Below are positions 52,582-60,175 of a stretch of 64,000 nt of DNA, piece by piece. This stretch comes from Serratia fonticola (GTDB lineage: Bacteria; Pseudomonadota; Gammaproteobacteria; Enterobacterales; Enterobacteriaceae). Positions within the stretch are counted from its first letter, which is position 1; the number at the start of each line of letters is the position of its first letter. The stretch lies in contig NZ_CP011254.1 of the NCBI RefSeq assembly GCF_001006005.1, positions 1,736,001-1,800,000 on the forward strand, given 5' to 3'. A model generated the notes under the pieces. That model was given only the letters and a program-made list of their open reading frames with translations. It searched no databases and was not told where the DNA came from. The position numbers were made by a program, and so were the translations under genes.

Positions 52582-53247
52582 ATGGGCATGACACACGAGA
52601 CAGGAAGATCCCGGCAGGACCCGCGTGGGTCGACCGAACAGAAGTATTACGCCACGCTGGGCGGGTTGGCGCTGATGGTGCCGTTGACGCTGGGCATTAT
52701 GCTGTGGCTGTTGCCGGGCGCGCAGGCGACGGTGGATAACTGGGACGTCGACGGCGCCAACGGCACCCTGTATGTGCACGGTTCGCTGACAGAAAGCGCC
52801 TGTCGGCTGGACATGACCAGTGCCCATCAGGATGTTGCCTTGGGCGAGGTAGGAACGGGACGCCTGCGGACAATTGGCGCCCGCGGTGAACCAGTGCGGG
52901 TCGAACTGCGCTTGGCGGATTGCCTGCGCAGCCCGGCGGGCAGTATCGACGTACGGACCGGCGGTCTGACCTGGGCAGACAATCAGCCGGCGGTGACGGT
53001 GAGCTTTAACGCCCCCCGTGACGCCGATAACCCGCAGTTGCTGAAGGCGCGGGGTGTCTCCGGCCTCGGGTTGCGCATGGAGAATGCGCAGGGCGAAGAC
53101 GTGCGCCTGGGCAGCCGGGGCAAGCCGCTGCTGCTGACGCCGGGACAGAATACGCTGAGCTACACCGTGACCCCGGAACGCACCCCCGCCCCCCTGATGG
53201 CCGGCAGCTATCGGGCCGTGGTGGATTTTCATCTGAGTTATGACTGA
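52582..53247 (+). CDS. minor fimbrial subunit 1
   Basis: 221 residues. An unusually long, positively charged N-terminal leader (about 28 residues) precedes a hydrophobic signal segment ending GAQATVD near residue 50. The pilin domain has Cys pair (ESACRLD and LADCLRS) and ends VVDFHLSYD. It corresponds in position to MrpE. An internal later start cannot be ruled out, though no better ribosome-binding site is evident. Confidence 0.82.
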   Translation: MGMTHETGRSRQDPRGSTEQKYYATLGGLALMVPLTLGIMLWLLPGAQATVDNWDVDGANGTLYVHGSLTESACRLDMTSAHQDVALGEVGTGRLRTIGARGEPVRVELRLADCLRSPAGSIDVRTGGLTWADNQPAVTVSFNAPRDADNPQLLKARGVSGLGLRMENAQGEDVRLGSRGKPLLLTPGQNTLSYTVTPERTPAPLMAGSYRAVVDFHLSYD

Positions 53248-53260
53248 GGTGGGCAGGACG

Positions 53261-53764
53261 ATGAAGGACACCCTGATACGGCAGCGACAGGCCTGGCAGA
53301 CACTGGCCGCCTTGCTGGCCGCCCTGCCGCTGCTGGCATGGGCCGCACCCTCGGCCACGGTCACGGTCAAGGTCACCGTGGTGGCACCGCCGCCTTGCGT
53401 GATAAACGATGACCGGCCGATTGACGTGGAATTCGGTGACGTGATGACCACCCGGGTGGACGGTGACAACTACAAGATGCCGGTCAATTACACGCTGTCG
53501 TGCACCGGTGGCACGACCAATGCGATGAAGCTGCAGGTGAAAGGTACGGGGGCGGCGTTTGACGCCACGGTGCTGCAGACCAACCAGACTGGGCTGGGCA
53601 TTGAACTGCGCCAGGGCGACAGCAAGCTGGCCGTCAACGACTGGCTGAACTTCACCTATCCGAACAAGCCAGAACTGTGGGCGGTGCCGGTGAAACAACG
53701 TGGTGCAACCCTGACGGGGGGCGAGTTTAGCGCAGGGGCCACAATGGCCGTGGATTACCAGTAA
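53261..53764 (+). CDS. minor fimbrial subunit 2
   Basis: 167 residues with a signal peptide ending LLAWAAP near residue 28. Pilin domain with Cys pair (PPPCVIND and LSCTGG), the conserved PINY-like PVNYTLSCT strand and C-terminal ATMAVDYQ. It resembles the next protein closely (about the same spacing of PPPC, GDNYKMPVNY and GATLTGGEF), suggesting gene duplication. ATG 53261 is preferred to ATG 53240, which overlaps the upstream stop. Confidence 0.85.
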   Translation: MKDTLIRQRQAWQTLAALLAALPLLAWAAPSATVTVKVTVVAPPPCVINDDRPIDVEFGDVMTTRVDGDNYKMPVNYTLSCTGGTTNAMKLQVKGTGAAFDATVLQTNQTGLGIELRQGDSKLAVNDWLNFTYPNKPELWAVPVKQRGATLTGGEFSAGATMAVDYQ

Positions 53765-53776
53765 CGGGAGCAAAAT

Positions 53777-54277
53777 ATGACCAGAATAATAAATGTCCTG
53801 TTGCTGACCTGCGGCCTGATAGCGGGTATCACCCCGGTACAGGCCAAGGACGGTGAAGCGGACATGACGTTTCGCGGCACCCTGATAGAGCCGCCACCTT
53901 GCACCATCAATGACGGTAACCAGGTGGAGGTCAACTTCGGTGACCGGGTGGGCATCAACAAGGTGGACGGCGAGAACTACCGTCAGCCGTTGAATTACCA
54001 AATCACCTGCGACAAGGCCATCGGCGGCACCTGGGCGCTGACGCTCAGCTTGAGCGGCAGTGTGGCCGTGTTCGACAGTGACGCCTTGCTGACAGACAAG
54101 ACCAGCCTCGGCATACGGGTGTACCAGAACGACACGCCCTTCACCCCGAACAGCACGCTGAAGATAAACCTGGACAGCCCGCCCCGTCTTGAGGCGGTGC
54201 CGATAAAACAAGCGGGTGCCACGCTGACCGAAGGGGCCTTTGAGGCCTGGGCCACGTTGCGTGCCGACTATGAATAA
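53777..54277 (+). CDS. minor fimbrial subunit 3
   Basis: 166 residues, signal peptide to about VQAKDG (residue 23). Pilin domain with PPPCTIND, GENYRQPLNYQITCD and the C-terminal sequence GATLTEGAFEAWATLRADYE. Paralogous to subunit 2, likely a PapF/MrpF-type adaptor near the tip. Its stop overlaps a possible upstream ATG of the next gene. Confidence 0.87.
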   Translation: MTRIINVLLLTCGLIAGITPVQAKDGEADMTFRGTLIEPPPCTINDGNQVEVNFGDRVGINKVDGENYRQPLNYQITCDKAIGGTWALTLSLSGSVAVFDSDALLTDKTSLGIRVYQNDTPFTPNSTLKINLDSPPRLEAVPIKQAGATLTEGAFEAWATLRADYE

Positions 54278-54287
54278 GGTGCACGAG

Positions 54288-54857
54288 ATGAAAAGGAAAT
54301 TGGGCAAACGTCAGCGTACAGTACATCCCCGTTCCGGGGCTGCCGCCCTGCTGTTGGCGCTGATTGTCGTGCCGCCGGTAACCCAGGCCGCGGATGACAA
54401 TAACGTGCACCTGCATGGCGCCCTGGTGGCAGAGCCCTGTGTGATACCGTCGGGCGATGAAGAAATCACGCTGGATTTTGGCACCATCATTGACAAGTAC
54501 CTGTACCTGAACACGCGTACGTTGGGCCAGGCCTTCGAGATACATCTGGAGGATTGCGACCTGACGCTGGGCAAGACGGTGAGCGTGAGCTTTACCGGCA
54601 CGGAGAGCAGTGTCTTGCCGGGCCTGCTGGCTCTGGACGGCAGCAGTGGGGCCACGGGGATTGCCATCGGGCTAGAGACGCTGTCGGCCCAAGCGCTGCC
54701 GCTCAACCAGGCGAGCGATAAAGTGCAGCTGCAGGCAGGGAGCACGAGTATTGCGCTGAAGGCCTATGTGCAGGGCGAACCGGATGCGCTGAGGGAGCAG
54801 AGTATCAAACGCGGGCCGTTCAGTGCGGTGGCGACCTTCCATCTGGACTATGAGTAA
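54288..54857 (+). CDS. minor fimbrial subunit 4
   Basis: 189 residues. Basic N-terminus and signal peptide ending VTQAAD (about residue 33); pilin domain with Cys pair (AEPCVIPS and LEDCDLT) and C-terminal AVATFHLDYE. Position corresponds to MrpG. AAGGTG at 54276-54281 favours ATG 54288; ATG 54270 in the same frame overlaps the preceding stop. Confidence 0.86.
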   Translation: MKRKLGKRQRTVHPRSGAAALLLALIVVPPVTQAADDNNVHLHGALVAEPCVIPSGDEEITLDFGTIIDKYLYLNTRTLGQAFEIHLEDCDLTLGKTVSVSFTGTESSVLPGLLALDGSSGATGIAIGLETLSAQALPLNQASDKVQLQAGSTSIALKAYVQGEPDALREQSIKRGPFSAVATFHLDYE

Positions 54858-54912
54858 GAGAAACCAGACAGGCAGTGACAGACACGAACACAGAAGAAAG
54901 CGCGGTCCGTGA

Positions 54913-55344
54913 CTGGGAGACGGCCTATCGCTGATTGGCGGCAGTTTATTACGACATGTTGACAGTTATTTTGCGACGCGTGAGGAGATATTTTATGCCC
55001 GATATAGGGATGACTTTATTTTTTTCACGAAAACGCGTTGGCATTTACGCAAGGCAATCAAGCGACTGCATGAATTTTTTGATTTGGGTGGATTTGAAAC
55101 ACACCCGGATAAAACGCAATTGGGGAGAATTGAACATGGCTTTGACTGGCTGGGGCTCTGGTATGCCCCCGAAGGGCCCCGGATAGCGCCGAGGGCCATA
55201 GAGAACCATCGGGCACATATTGCGCGGCTTTATGAGCGGGCACACAGGCGGAAACTGTCGACGGCAGAGACCGAGCTGCGTGTGCGGGAATATGAGGCTC
55301 GGTGGATGACATGGGCAAAGCACCTTTTGCGAAACGGAGGGTGA
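54913..55344 (+). pseudogene. 5'-truncated reverse transcriptase fragment
   Basis: After an in-frame TGA at 54910, 143 open codons read LSLIGGSLLRHVDSYF, then ARYRDDFIFFTKTRWHLRKA (the catalytic YxDD motif as YRDD), then HPDKTQLGRIEHGFDWLGLW and a basic thumb-like end with REYEARWMTWAKHLL. These are RT motifs 4-7 of the group II intron-like class; the fingers and motifs 1-3 are missing. No start or ribosome-binding site is convincing, so it is almost surely inactive. It lies between the last pilin gene and the adhesin gene, same strand. Confidence 0.75.
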
Positions 55345-55383
55345 TTGCCTGCTATATGAAACATCAAAAAAGAACGGTACGAT

Positions 55384-56235
55384 ATGAAATCCATACTACT
55401 TGCGCTGATCCTGCTTGGCGTCTCTCAACAATGCCTGAGTGTGTTGTTTCCTGTCTTGACCAATCCCCGAATAACGCGTTGTATAGATTTTTCGGCTGGT
55501 GGTCCGTGGATTACTTGTGGTGGGGATGTGTTTTACGCGGCTGACGGCACGGCTCTCGTCGATATTGTACCCGTAGACCGCCCTAATCGGTGGAATGGCA
55601 CTACCCTCCGAGCTTATACTGTGCATTGTAATAAGGGGACCACCCACCCTTCTGACCCCCGACAGCCGTTTACTGAATGCAACTTCCGGGGGGGGGACTT
55701 CCATTCTCCCGTGCTGTCAAACTGTCGCCTTGTGTCGGTATGGGAGTGGGACCTTACACCGGACTCAACCTGTGGTCTCACTACGACTTGGGGTCCTCAC
55801 AGTGGGGCCGGCCCCGGCGGCGAATGTGTTGTCTTCGTCCAGTCAACCGCCGACCTTGTCACAGGGACGTTACACACCATCTACGGTATTGTCACAGCTG
55901 AACAGATTGCTAATAGTGGGAGCTTGTTCTGTCAAAAACCGTTGCCGCCCTCAGTGACCTGTGACGTCTTGCTACCCGCTACGATCGACCACGGTACCGT
56001 CGGTCCTGATTCTAGTAGCTCTATCAGCGTTAGTGGGCAGGTTTCATGTGGGGACAACCCCCGCATCGGGATCCTTGGTGGTGGTCGACTGAACCTTGCG
56101 CCTGGGGTGACAACCGTCCTCACTGCCCGTTCGATTGGGCCGGATCAGATCCAAATAACCTCTGACCTCGTCACGCAAGGCGGGGCAATCGGGGATCACA
56201 GTGCGTCGACAGTGATTATCGTCTCGCCGTACTGA
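55384..56235 (+). CDS. putative two-domain fimbrial tip adhesin
   Basis: 283 residues. Signal peptide of about 19 residues (SILLALILLGVSQQCLS), a Cys- and Trp-rich N-terminal domain (to about residue 185) with TTWGPHSGAGPGGECVVF, and a C-terminal pilin-like domain with SVTCDVLLPATIDHGTV and VSCGDN as Cys pair. This layout fits MrpH/PapG-like tip lectins, placed last in MR/P-type operons. The receptor is unknown. Histidines in VHC, GPHSG and TLHTIYG could bind metal, as in MrpH; this is inference. Confidence 0.72.
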   Translation: MKSILLALILLGVSQQCLSVLFPVLTNPRITRCIDFSAGGPWITCGGDVFYAADGTALVDIVPVDRPNRWNGTTLRAYTVHCNKGTTHPSDPRQPFTECNFRGGDFHSPVLSNCRLVSVWEWDLTPDSTCGLTTTWGPHSGAGPGGECVVFVQSTADLVTGTLHTIYGIVTAEQIANSGSLFCQKPLPPSVTCDVLLPATIDHGTVGPDSSSSISVSGQVSCGDNPRIGILGGGRLNLAPGVTTVLTARSIGPDQIQITSDLVTQGGAIGDHSASTVIIVSPY

Positions 56236-56542
56236 ACATCACCGACCTCCCCGTCTACCATAAGATGTGGTACTGGGAGTGGCCGAACACTCACGTGAGT
56301 CCCATCGCTGGACCCGGGTGTCACTCGTGGGTGGGAGGGGGCAGTGGTAAGGTATGTACATCCGACGTAACGGACGGAAAGACCAAGGGAAATCGCCAAA
56401 TTAATGACGGCCATAATGTTCTTTAATTAATGCGGTATGCCCTCTTCGGGTAGTGTCCCGTTCAGCATGGCGAGAGAGTATTTACAAGCGGTGGTTTGGG
56501 TTGCTCGGCGACAAATCGCTCAACACCTGGCAGGATCTGGGT
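56236..56542. other. region after the adhesin gene
   Basis: 307 bp with no supported gene. Short frames show no similarity I recognise. A plus-strand frame near 56472-56580 has several codons but no start context. The region looks like decayed mobile DNA at the right side of the fimbrial island. Confidence 0.4.
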
Positions 56543-56725
56543 TTAATCCGTCAAAAAAGGTACCAGAAAACGGGCTGTTGTGAGCTGACGCGCCATTACC
56601 AGACGGATATGCTTTCCCCGTCGTAGGATAATGAAAGCAGGGTCGCACTCCTCAAGATGAAAATAGCGGGCCAGTTGCACGTCATTGGGTTCTGCAACGT
56701 CAGTGATCAGAAAATCGAAGGACAT
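56543..56725 (-). CDS. small hypothetical protein
   Basis: 60 residues, charged, starting MSFDFLITDVAEPNDVQLAR, with no membrane segment. GGGAGG lies 5 bp before its ATG, better than most chance frames. I do not recognise the family. It lies downstream of and on the same strand as the truncated vapC, in a gene-poor stretch, so it may be the remains of an accessory module. Confidence 0.45.
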   Translation of the reverse strand: MSFDFLITDVAEPNDVQLARYFHLEECDPAFIILRRGKHIRLVMARQLTTARFLVPFLTD

Positions 56726-56854
56726 ACCGGCCTCCCTGCCTGACGGCTATTTGTTAACAACTCTGCAGTCGTCCGAAATGTTATAAATGATCAGACAGCG
56801 TGCGTCGGTCATAGGCGCTGTCTATTTAATCGTTGATTGTCGTAGGAGCAAAGC

Positions 56855-56871
56855 TTCGGCATGCAGCCGAA
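56855..56871. repeat. small perfect hairpin
   Basis: TTCGGC, ATGCA, GCCGAA within a 256-bp stretch (56726-56981) that otherwise holds nothing I can support. Confidence 0.4.
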
Positions 56872-56981
56872 ACGGGGGAGGCTTATGCGGAATTTGGCAG
56901 GCTTTACACCCTTAAAAAAATATTCGGCACGCTGAAATAACCTACCGGGCGTAATGCGTGGTGATCGCTGAAACCATCCGC

Positions 56982-57278
56982 TTACTTCACCCAGTCCTCC
57001 AGCTTCAGGTCCGGTACCCGAGCAAATTCCCGCGTATTATTCGTCACCAGTATGGCGTCTGCCGCAATGGCATGCCCGGCAATCGCCGTGTCGTTGGGAC
57101 CGATGGGGGTCCCGGCTGCAGACAGTGCCGCCTCAACTTCCGTAGTGGCGTCCACCGCCGCCCGGTCCCAGGCTATGACGGCATCCAGGCGGGCGCAGAA
57201 TGCGTCAACCAGTTGCGCGTGGCGCAGGGAGGCCTTTTTTCCGATAGCGCCGAAGCGCATCTCGGATATGGTCGCACC
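56982..57278 (-). pseudogene. vapC: truncated VapC toxin (PIN domain), N-terminus missing
   Basis: The C-terminal about 97 residues of a VapC/MvpT ribonuclease: homology begins at ATISEMRFGAIG and runs through NDTAIAGHAIAADAILVTNNTREFARVP to EDWVK. The first about 35 residues with the catalytic Asp of MLDTNI are absent, replaced by the end of the neighbouring gene, whose stop (57285-57287) is in the same frame three codons upstream. No vapB antitoxin gene is present. A break at about 57280 made this fragment, so it is not expected to be an active toxin. Confidence 0.85.
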
Positions 57279-57284
57279 CCTACG

Positions 57285-58337
57285 TTATGCGCCCGGTGAG
57301 GCATCCTGCTCTCTACCCATTACCCAGCGTAAAGGCCGGTTATACCGCGTCTGCCAGCCACCGATATTATCTTCCCCCTCGGCAAAATTGGCGATCTCGA
57401 CCTCATTTTTTCCTCTGAACAAGTCAGCAAAATCAAGAGCCAGCGCCCGATCGTTGAAATTCTGCCGATCGTAATAGGCAATCATGATGCGTTTGTTTTC
57501 TGCCAGTGAATGCTTCGCTGGGAGGAGGCGGCCTTTCGGGGCAATCAGCAGCGCTCCAGAATAAAACTGCGGGTAATTGGCCATCAGATTAGCCGCGTGT
57601 AGCGCACCCTGCCCACGGGCGGTCAGGTAAACCTGTTGGAGATTAAGCTTCAGCTTGGGGCCCAGGTTTTCCAGGGTGCGTTGAATGGCGTTCTGGGTAC
57701 TGGTAGAGCTGTAGTTAGACCAGCGAAAGCTCCCTTCCTCCAGCATCTGCGTGCCGTTTAGCTCAATATAGGCCACCCCGGCCTCGGCAAACAGCAACCG
57801 ATCCTCTGGGATGATAGTGGCGGCTTTCCCGTAGGGATGAAGGTAGACGATGGTTGGCCAGCCTCCTGCCGGGGGCTCGCCACTCGGCACGGCATAGTGA
57901 GGTTTACCTTCAAACTTTGCGGCGTGTTGCTGATAGCGCGCTTTGGTGGTTGCCAGAATTGAACGGTAGGTGTCACTTTGCTGAATACTGCTGAACGAGT
58001 CGTCTTCCAGCAGATTGTAGTAATACCACAACCCTCGCTTGGCGCTAAGTTGCAGATAACGTTCGGCTAGCTCGGTCTGGCCCTGTTCGGCCGAGGAGGC
58101 AGCCAGTTGAAAGGGGGCCCAGATATTACGGCCATCTTCGCGCATCAGCGTCAGGTATAACGACGTAGCGCCGGCTTTTTTATCCTCCTGATTGTAGGAA
58201 GAGCGAGGTAATGGTTTACTCAGCGGGCTATGGATAGGCAGTTCTAGCGGCTCTTCTCCCTCAGGATAGAGCATGGGTGCAGCAAACAATGGACTGGTGG
58301 CAAAAGCCAAAAAGATGGCTAAAATAAAAAAAGGCAT
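57285..58337 (-). CDS. secreted alpha/beta-hydrolase-like protein
   Basis: 350 residues with a signal peptide (ILAIFLAFATSPLFAAP, cleavage about residue 20). An N-terminal helical region with a SEL1/TPR-like flavour (ERYLQLSAKRGLWYYYNLL) precedes an alpha/beta hydrolase-like part: GWPTIVYLHPYG and LTARGQGALHAANLMANYP. At the nucleophile elbow the sequence is ARGQG, lacking the usual Ser of GxSxG, so enzymatic activity is doubtful. The last residues (about REQDASPGA) lie at the junction with the vapC fragment and may not be original. Function unknown. Confidence 0.7.
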   Translation of the reverse strand: MPFFILAIFLAFATSPLFAAPMLYPEGEEPLELPIHSPLSKPLPRSSYNQEDKKAGATSLYLTLMREDGRNIWAPFQLAASSAEQGQTELAERYLQLSAKRGLWYYYNLLEDDSFSSIQQSDTYRSILATTKARYQQHAAKFEGKPHYAVPSGEPPAGGWPTIVYLHPYGKAATIIPEDRLLFAEAGVAYIELNGTQMLEEGSFRWSNYSSTSTQNAIQRTLENLGPKLKLNLQQVYLTARGQGALHAANLMANYPQFYSGALLIAPKGRLLPAKHSLAENKRIMIAYYDRQNFNDRALALDFADLFRGKNEVEIANFAEGEDNIGGWQTRYNRPLRWVMGREQDASPGA

Positions 58338-58429
58338 GATTTTATGACTTTGTTTTTCAATAATATTAATGAGAAAACGATTAAAAACGGCGCCTTCGAC
58401 AGTGTTATCTCTGGGCGCCGCCTGGCAGC

Positions 58430-58996
58430 TTATTTTACGCGGCGGATATAGTCGCTGAATGCGGACAACTGGCCGGTCAGGAAATCCCGCGTGCCTTGGT
58501 CTACCAGTTCACCCGCCTGCTCATCAACCTTATTCTGTATCACTCCCCCCATAAACTCAGGTTTGTTGATCACCATGGCATCCAGGAACACCAGGATCTG
58601 GCGTAGGTGATATTGGCAACGTGCGCCGCCAATCGGCCCCATTGAGCTGGTCTGGATCGCCACCGGTTTGCCGGCCAGCGGTTGGTTAGGCAAACGGGAC
58701 AGCCAGTCGATGGCGTTTTTCAGGCCACCTGGCACGGAGTAGTTATATTCTGGCGTTACGATGATCACGCCGTCAGCCTGGCGGATTTGTTCGGCAATGG
58801 CTTCTACCGTGGCCGGGAAACCCTCTTCTTGCTGGTGGTCTGCATCGTACAGTGGGATATCGCGGATGGAGGGAAGGGCTTCGATAGTGACACCCTGAGG
58901 AGCTAACTGAGGTAAAGCGCGTGCAACTATGGCGTTATAAGAGCCTTTACGTAGGCTCCCCAGTAGCGTGACGATCTTTAGTGCTTGCTCTGACAT
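58430..58996 (-). CDS. yieF: NADPH-dependent FMN reductase, chromate/quinone reductase YieF (ChrR)
   Basis: 188-residue flavoprotein. The FMN phosphate loop LLGSLRKGSYNAIVAR is at residues 11-26 and the VTPEYNYSVPGGLKNAIDW signature is near residue 80. It reduces quinones and chromate in two-electron steps. It and yieE keep the E. coli order, showing that the backbone resumes right of the fimbrial island. Confidence 0.95.
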   Translation of the reverse strand: MSEQALKIVTLLGSLRKGSYNAIVARALPQLAPQGVTIEALPSIRDIPLYDADHQQEEGFPATVEAIAEQIRQADGVIIVTPEYNYSVPGGLKNAIDWLSRLPNQPLAGKPVAIQTSSMGPIGGARCQYHLRQILVFLDAMVINKPEFMGGVIQNKVDEQAGELVDQGTRDFLTGQLSAFSDYIRRVK

Positions 58997-59184
58997 TTTG
59001 ATTCTCCCTTTTCTGATGAACAGACTCAGCTTAGAACAACCAGCAGATAATAGGGCAAATAGGTGATGTATCCTAGGCAGAGTCTAAGTCTTTATCTGTT
59101 TTTACAATTCAAAGCAGTAAATCATGCGTTAAGAAAAGTTTTGTTTTGTATATTCCCCCGAAGACAGACGTTAAATCGGTGCTT

Positions 59185-59904
59185 TCAACGTGTAACAGAA
59201 GCGAGGCTGGTCAATTTCAAAAAGTGTGTGGAGGGAGGTGGGTTACTTGATGAAATTTCGTCGCATTTCTGTAAACCCTGGCTTTCGTCATATTGCCAGC
59301 AGATCAGCCTATCCAAGCCAGGCTGATGGGCGCAGGCCCAGCTGAGATACTCCCCTGCATCACTCATGACGTTCACGTTGGGCAAGGTGTTGCAGCGTAA
59401 TTGGCCGGAAAAAGGGTGCAAATTCAGCAAACTTTGGCCGCTGTTACCCAAGCCGGCCAGTTTCAGCACGCATTGGCGGATGCTCCACAGCTGGGTTTCG
59501 GCTTCCAAGCGGTCGTTCTGCGCCGCAATCCACGCGTTCTCCGTGGTGCTGGAGTATTGATGAAGCAGGTTGTGGCTCCGTGCGCGCATCACCTCAATAT
59601 CCAACCCGACCTTGCCCTCCAGGCTCAGTAGCACGCCTACGGTATTGCCAGCATAGGCGAGGCTGAAGTCAGGTAGATGGTGATCGGCAAAGCACGGGCG
59701 CCCGGTCGGTGCCGTAGCAATGGGGGGAAGTACCGGGATACCATACAAATAAAATATCATTTCGGCCAACAGGATCCGGCCTTGCAAAAAACGCCGACGG
59801 CGCTTGACGGAGAAGCGGGCAGTTCTTTCGATCAGGTCTTCAGGGAGCCGATGGGTATCTAAACGCTCTGCAACCGCATCCCATCGGATAAAATGACAAG
59901 CCAT
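59185..59904 (-). CDS. yieE: 4'-phosphopantetheinyl transferase-family protein YieE
   Basis: 239 residues, resembling E. coli YieE in PPIATAPTGRPCFAD, FSLAYAGNTVGVLLSLEGKVGLDIEVMRA and WSIRQCVLKLAG. PPTases attach phosphopantetheine to carrier proteins. The Mg ligands in GLDIE are kept, but the usual WxxKEA reads WSIRQCV, so the catalytic Lys-Glu pair is altered; E. coli YieE shows a similar change. Activity is therefore uncertain. A relationship to the Serratia PPTase PswP, needed for prodigiosin and serrawettin, is possible but not established here. Confidence 0.85.
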   Translation of the reverse strand: MACHFIRWDAVAERLDTHRLPEDLIERTARFSVKRRRRFLQGRILLAEMIFYLYGIPVLPPIATAPTGRPCFADHHLPDFSLAYAGNTVGVLLSLEGKVGLDIEVMRARSHNLLHQYSSTTENAWIAAQNDRLEAETQLWSIRQCVLKLAGLGNSGQSLLNLHPFSGQLRCNTLPNVNVMSDAGEYLSWACAHQPGLDRLICWQYDESQGLQKCDEISSSNPPPSTHFLKLTSLASVTR

Positions 59905-60175
59905 TGTTCACTCCATGACCGAGGCTCATAAAAAAACTGGGGGGTTAGAGTAAGCATTACGTTAAGATTTTTCATTAAGAATTCGCATGATCTTTTTCTT
60001 AATTATTCTTCTGTTGAATGAAAAAGCAGCGGAGTGGCAGGAGTTCGGTGCGGGGCAGGGCTGGGTAAAGCTAGCGAAACTAGCACTTTGGATGGTTGAT
60101 CACCATCGCTTCTCTTATCGTGCCAGATCCCCATATAGTCCACTGCCAACCGTGCAGCAGCAATAACACTGTTGC

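Noticed and set aside
53006..54307. 433-codon open frame on the minus strand opposite the fimbrial subunit genes
   Set aside because: It is antisense to several clear pilin genes with signal peptides and Cys pairs; its His/Arg/Gln-rich composition is typical of a shadow frame in GC-rich DNA.
54935..55186. 83-codon frame overlapping the reverse transcriptase fragment
   Set aside because: It is in a different frame from the RT motifs, which explain the sequence better.
54858..56235. An active diversity-generating retroelement acting on the adhesin
   Set aside because: The RT lacks its N-terminal half and a start, and I found no template/variable repeat pair or accessory gene.
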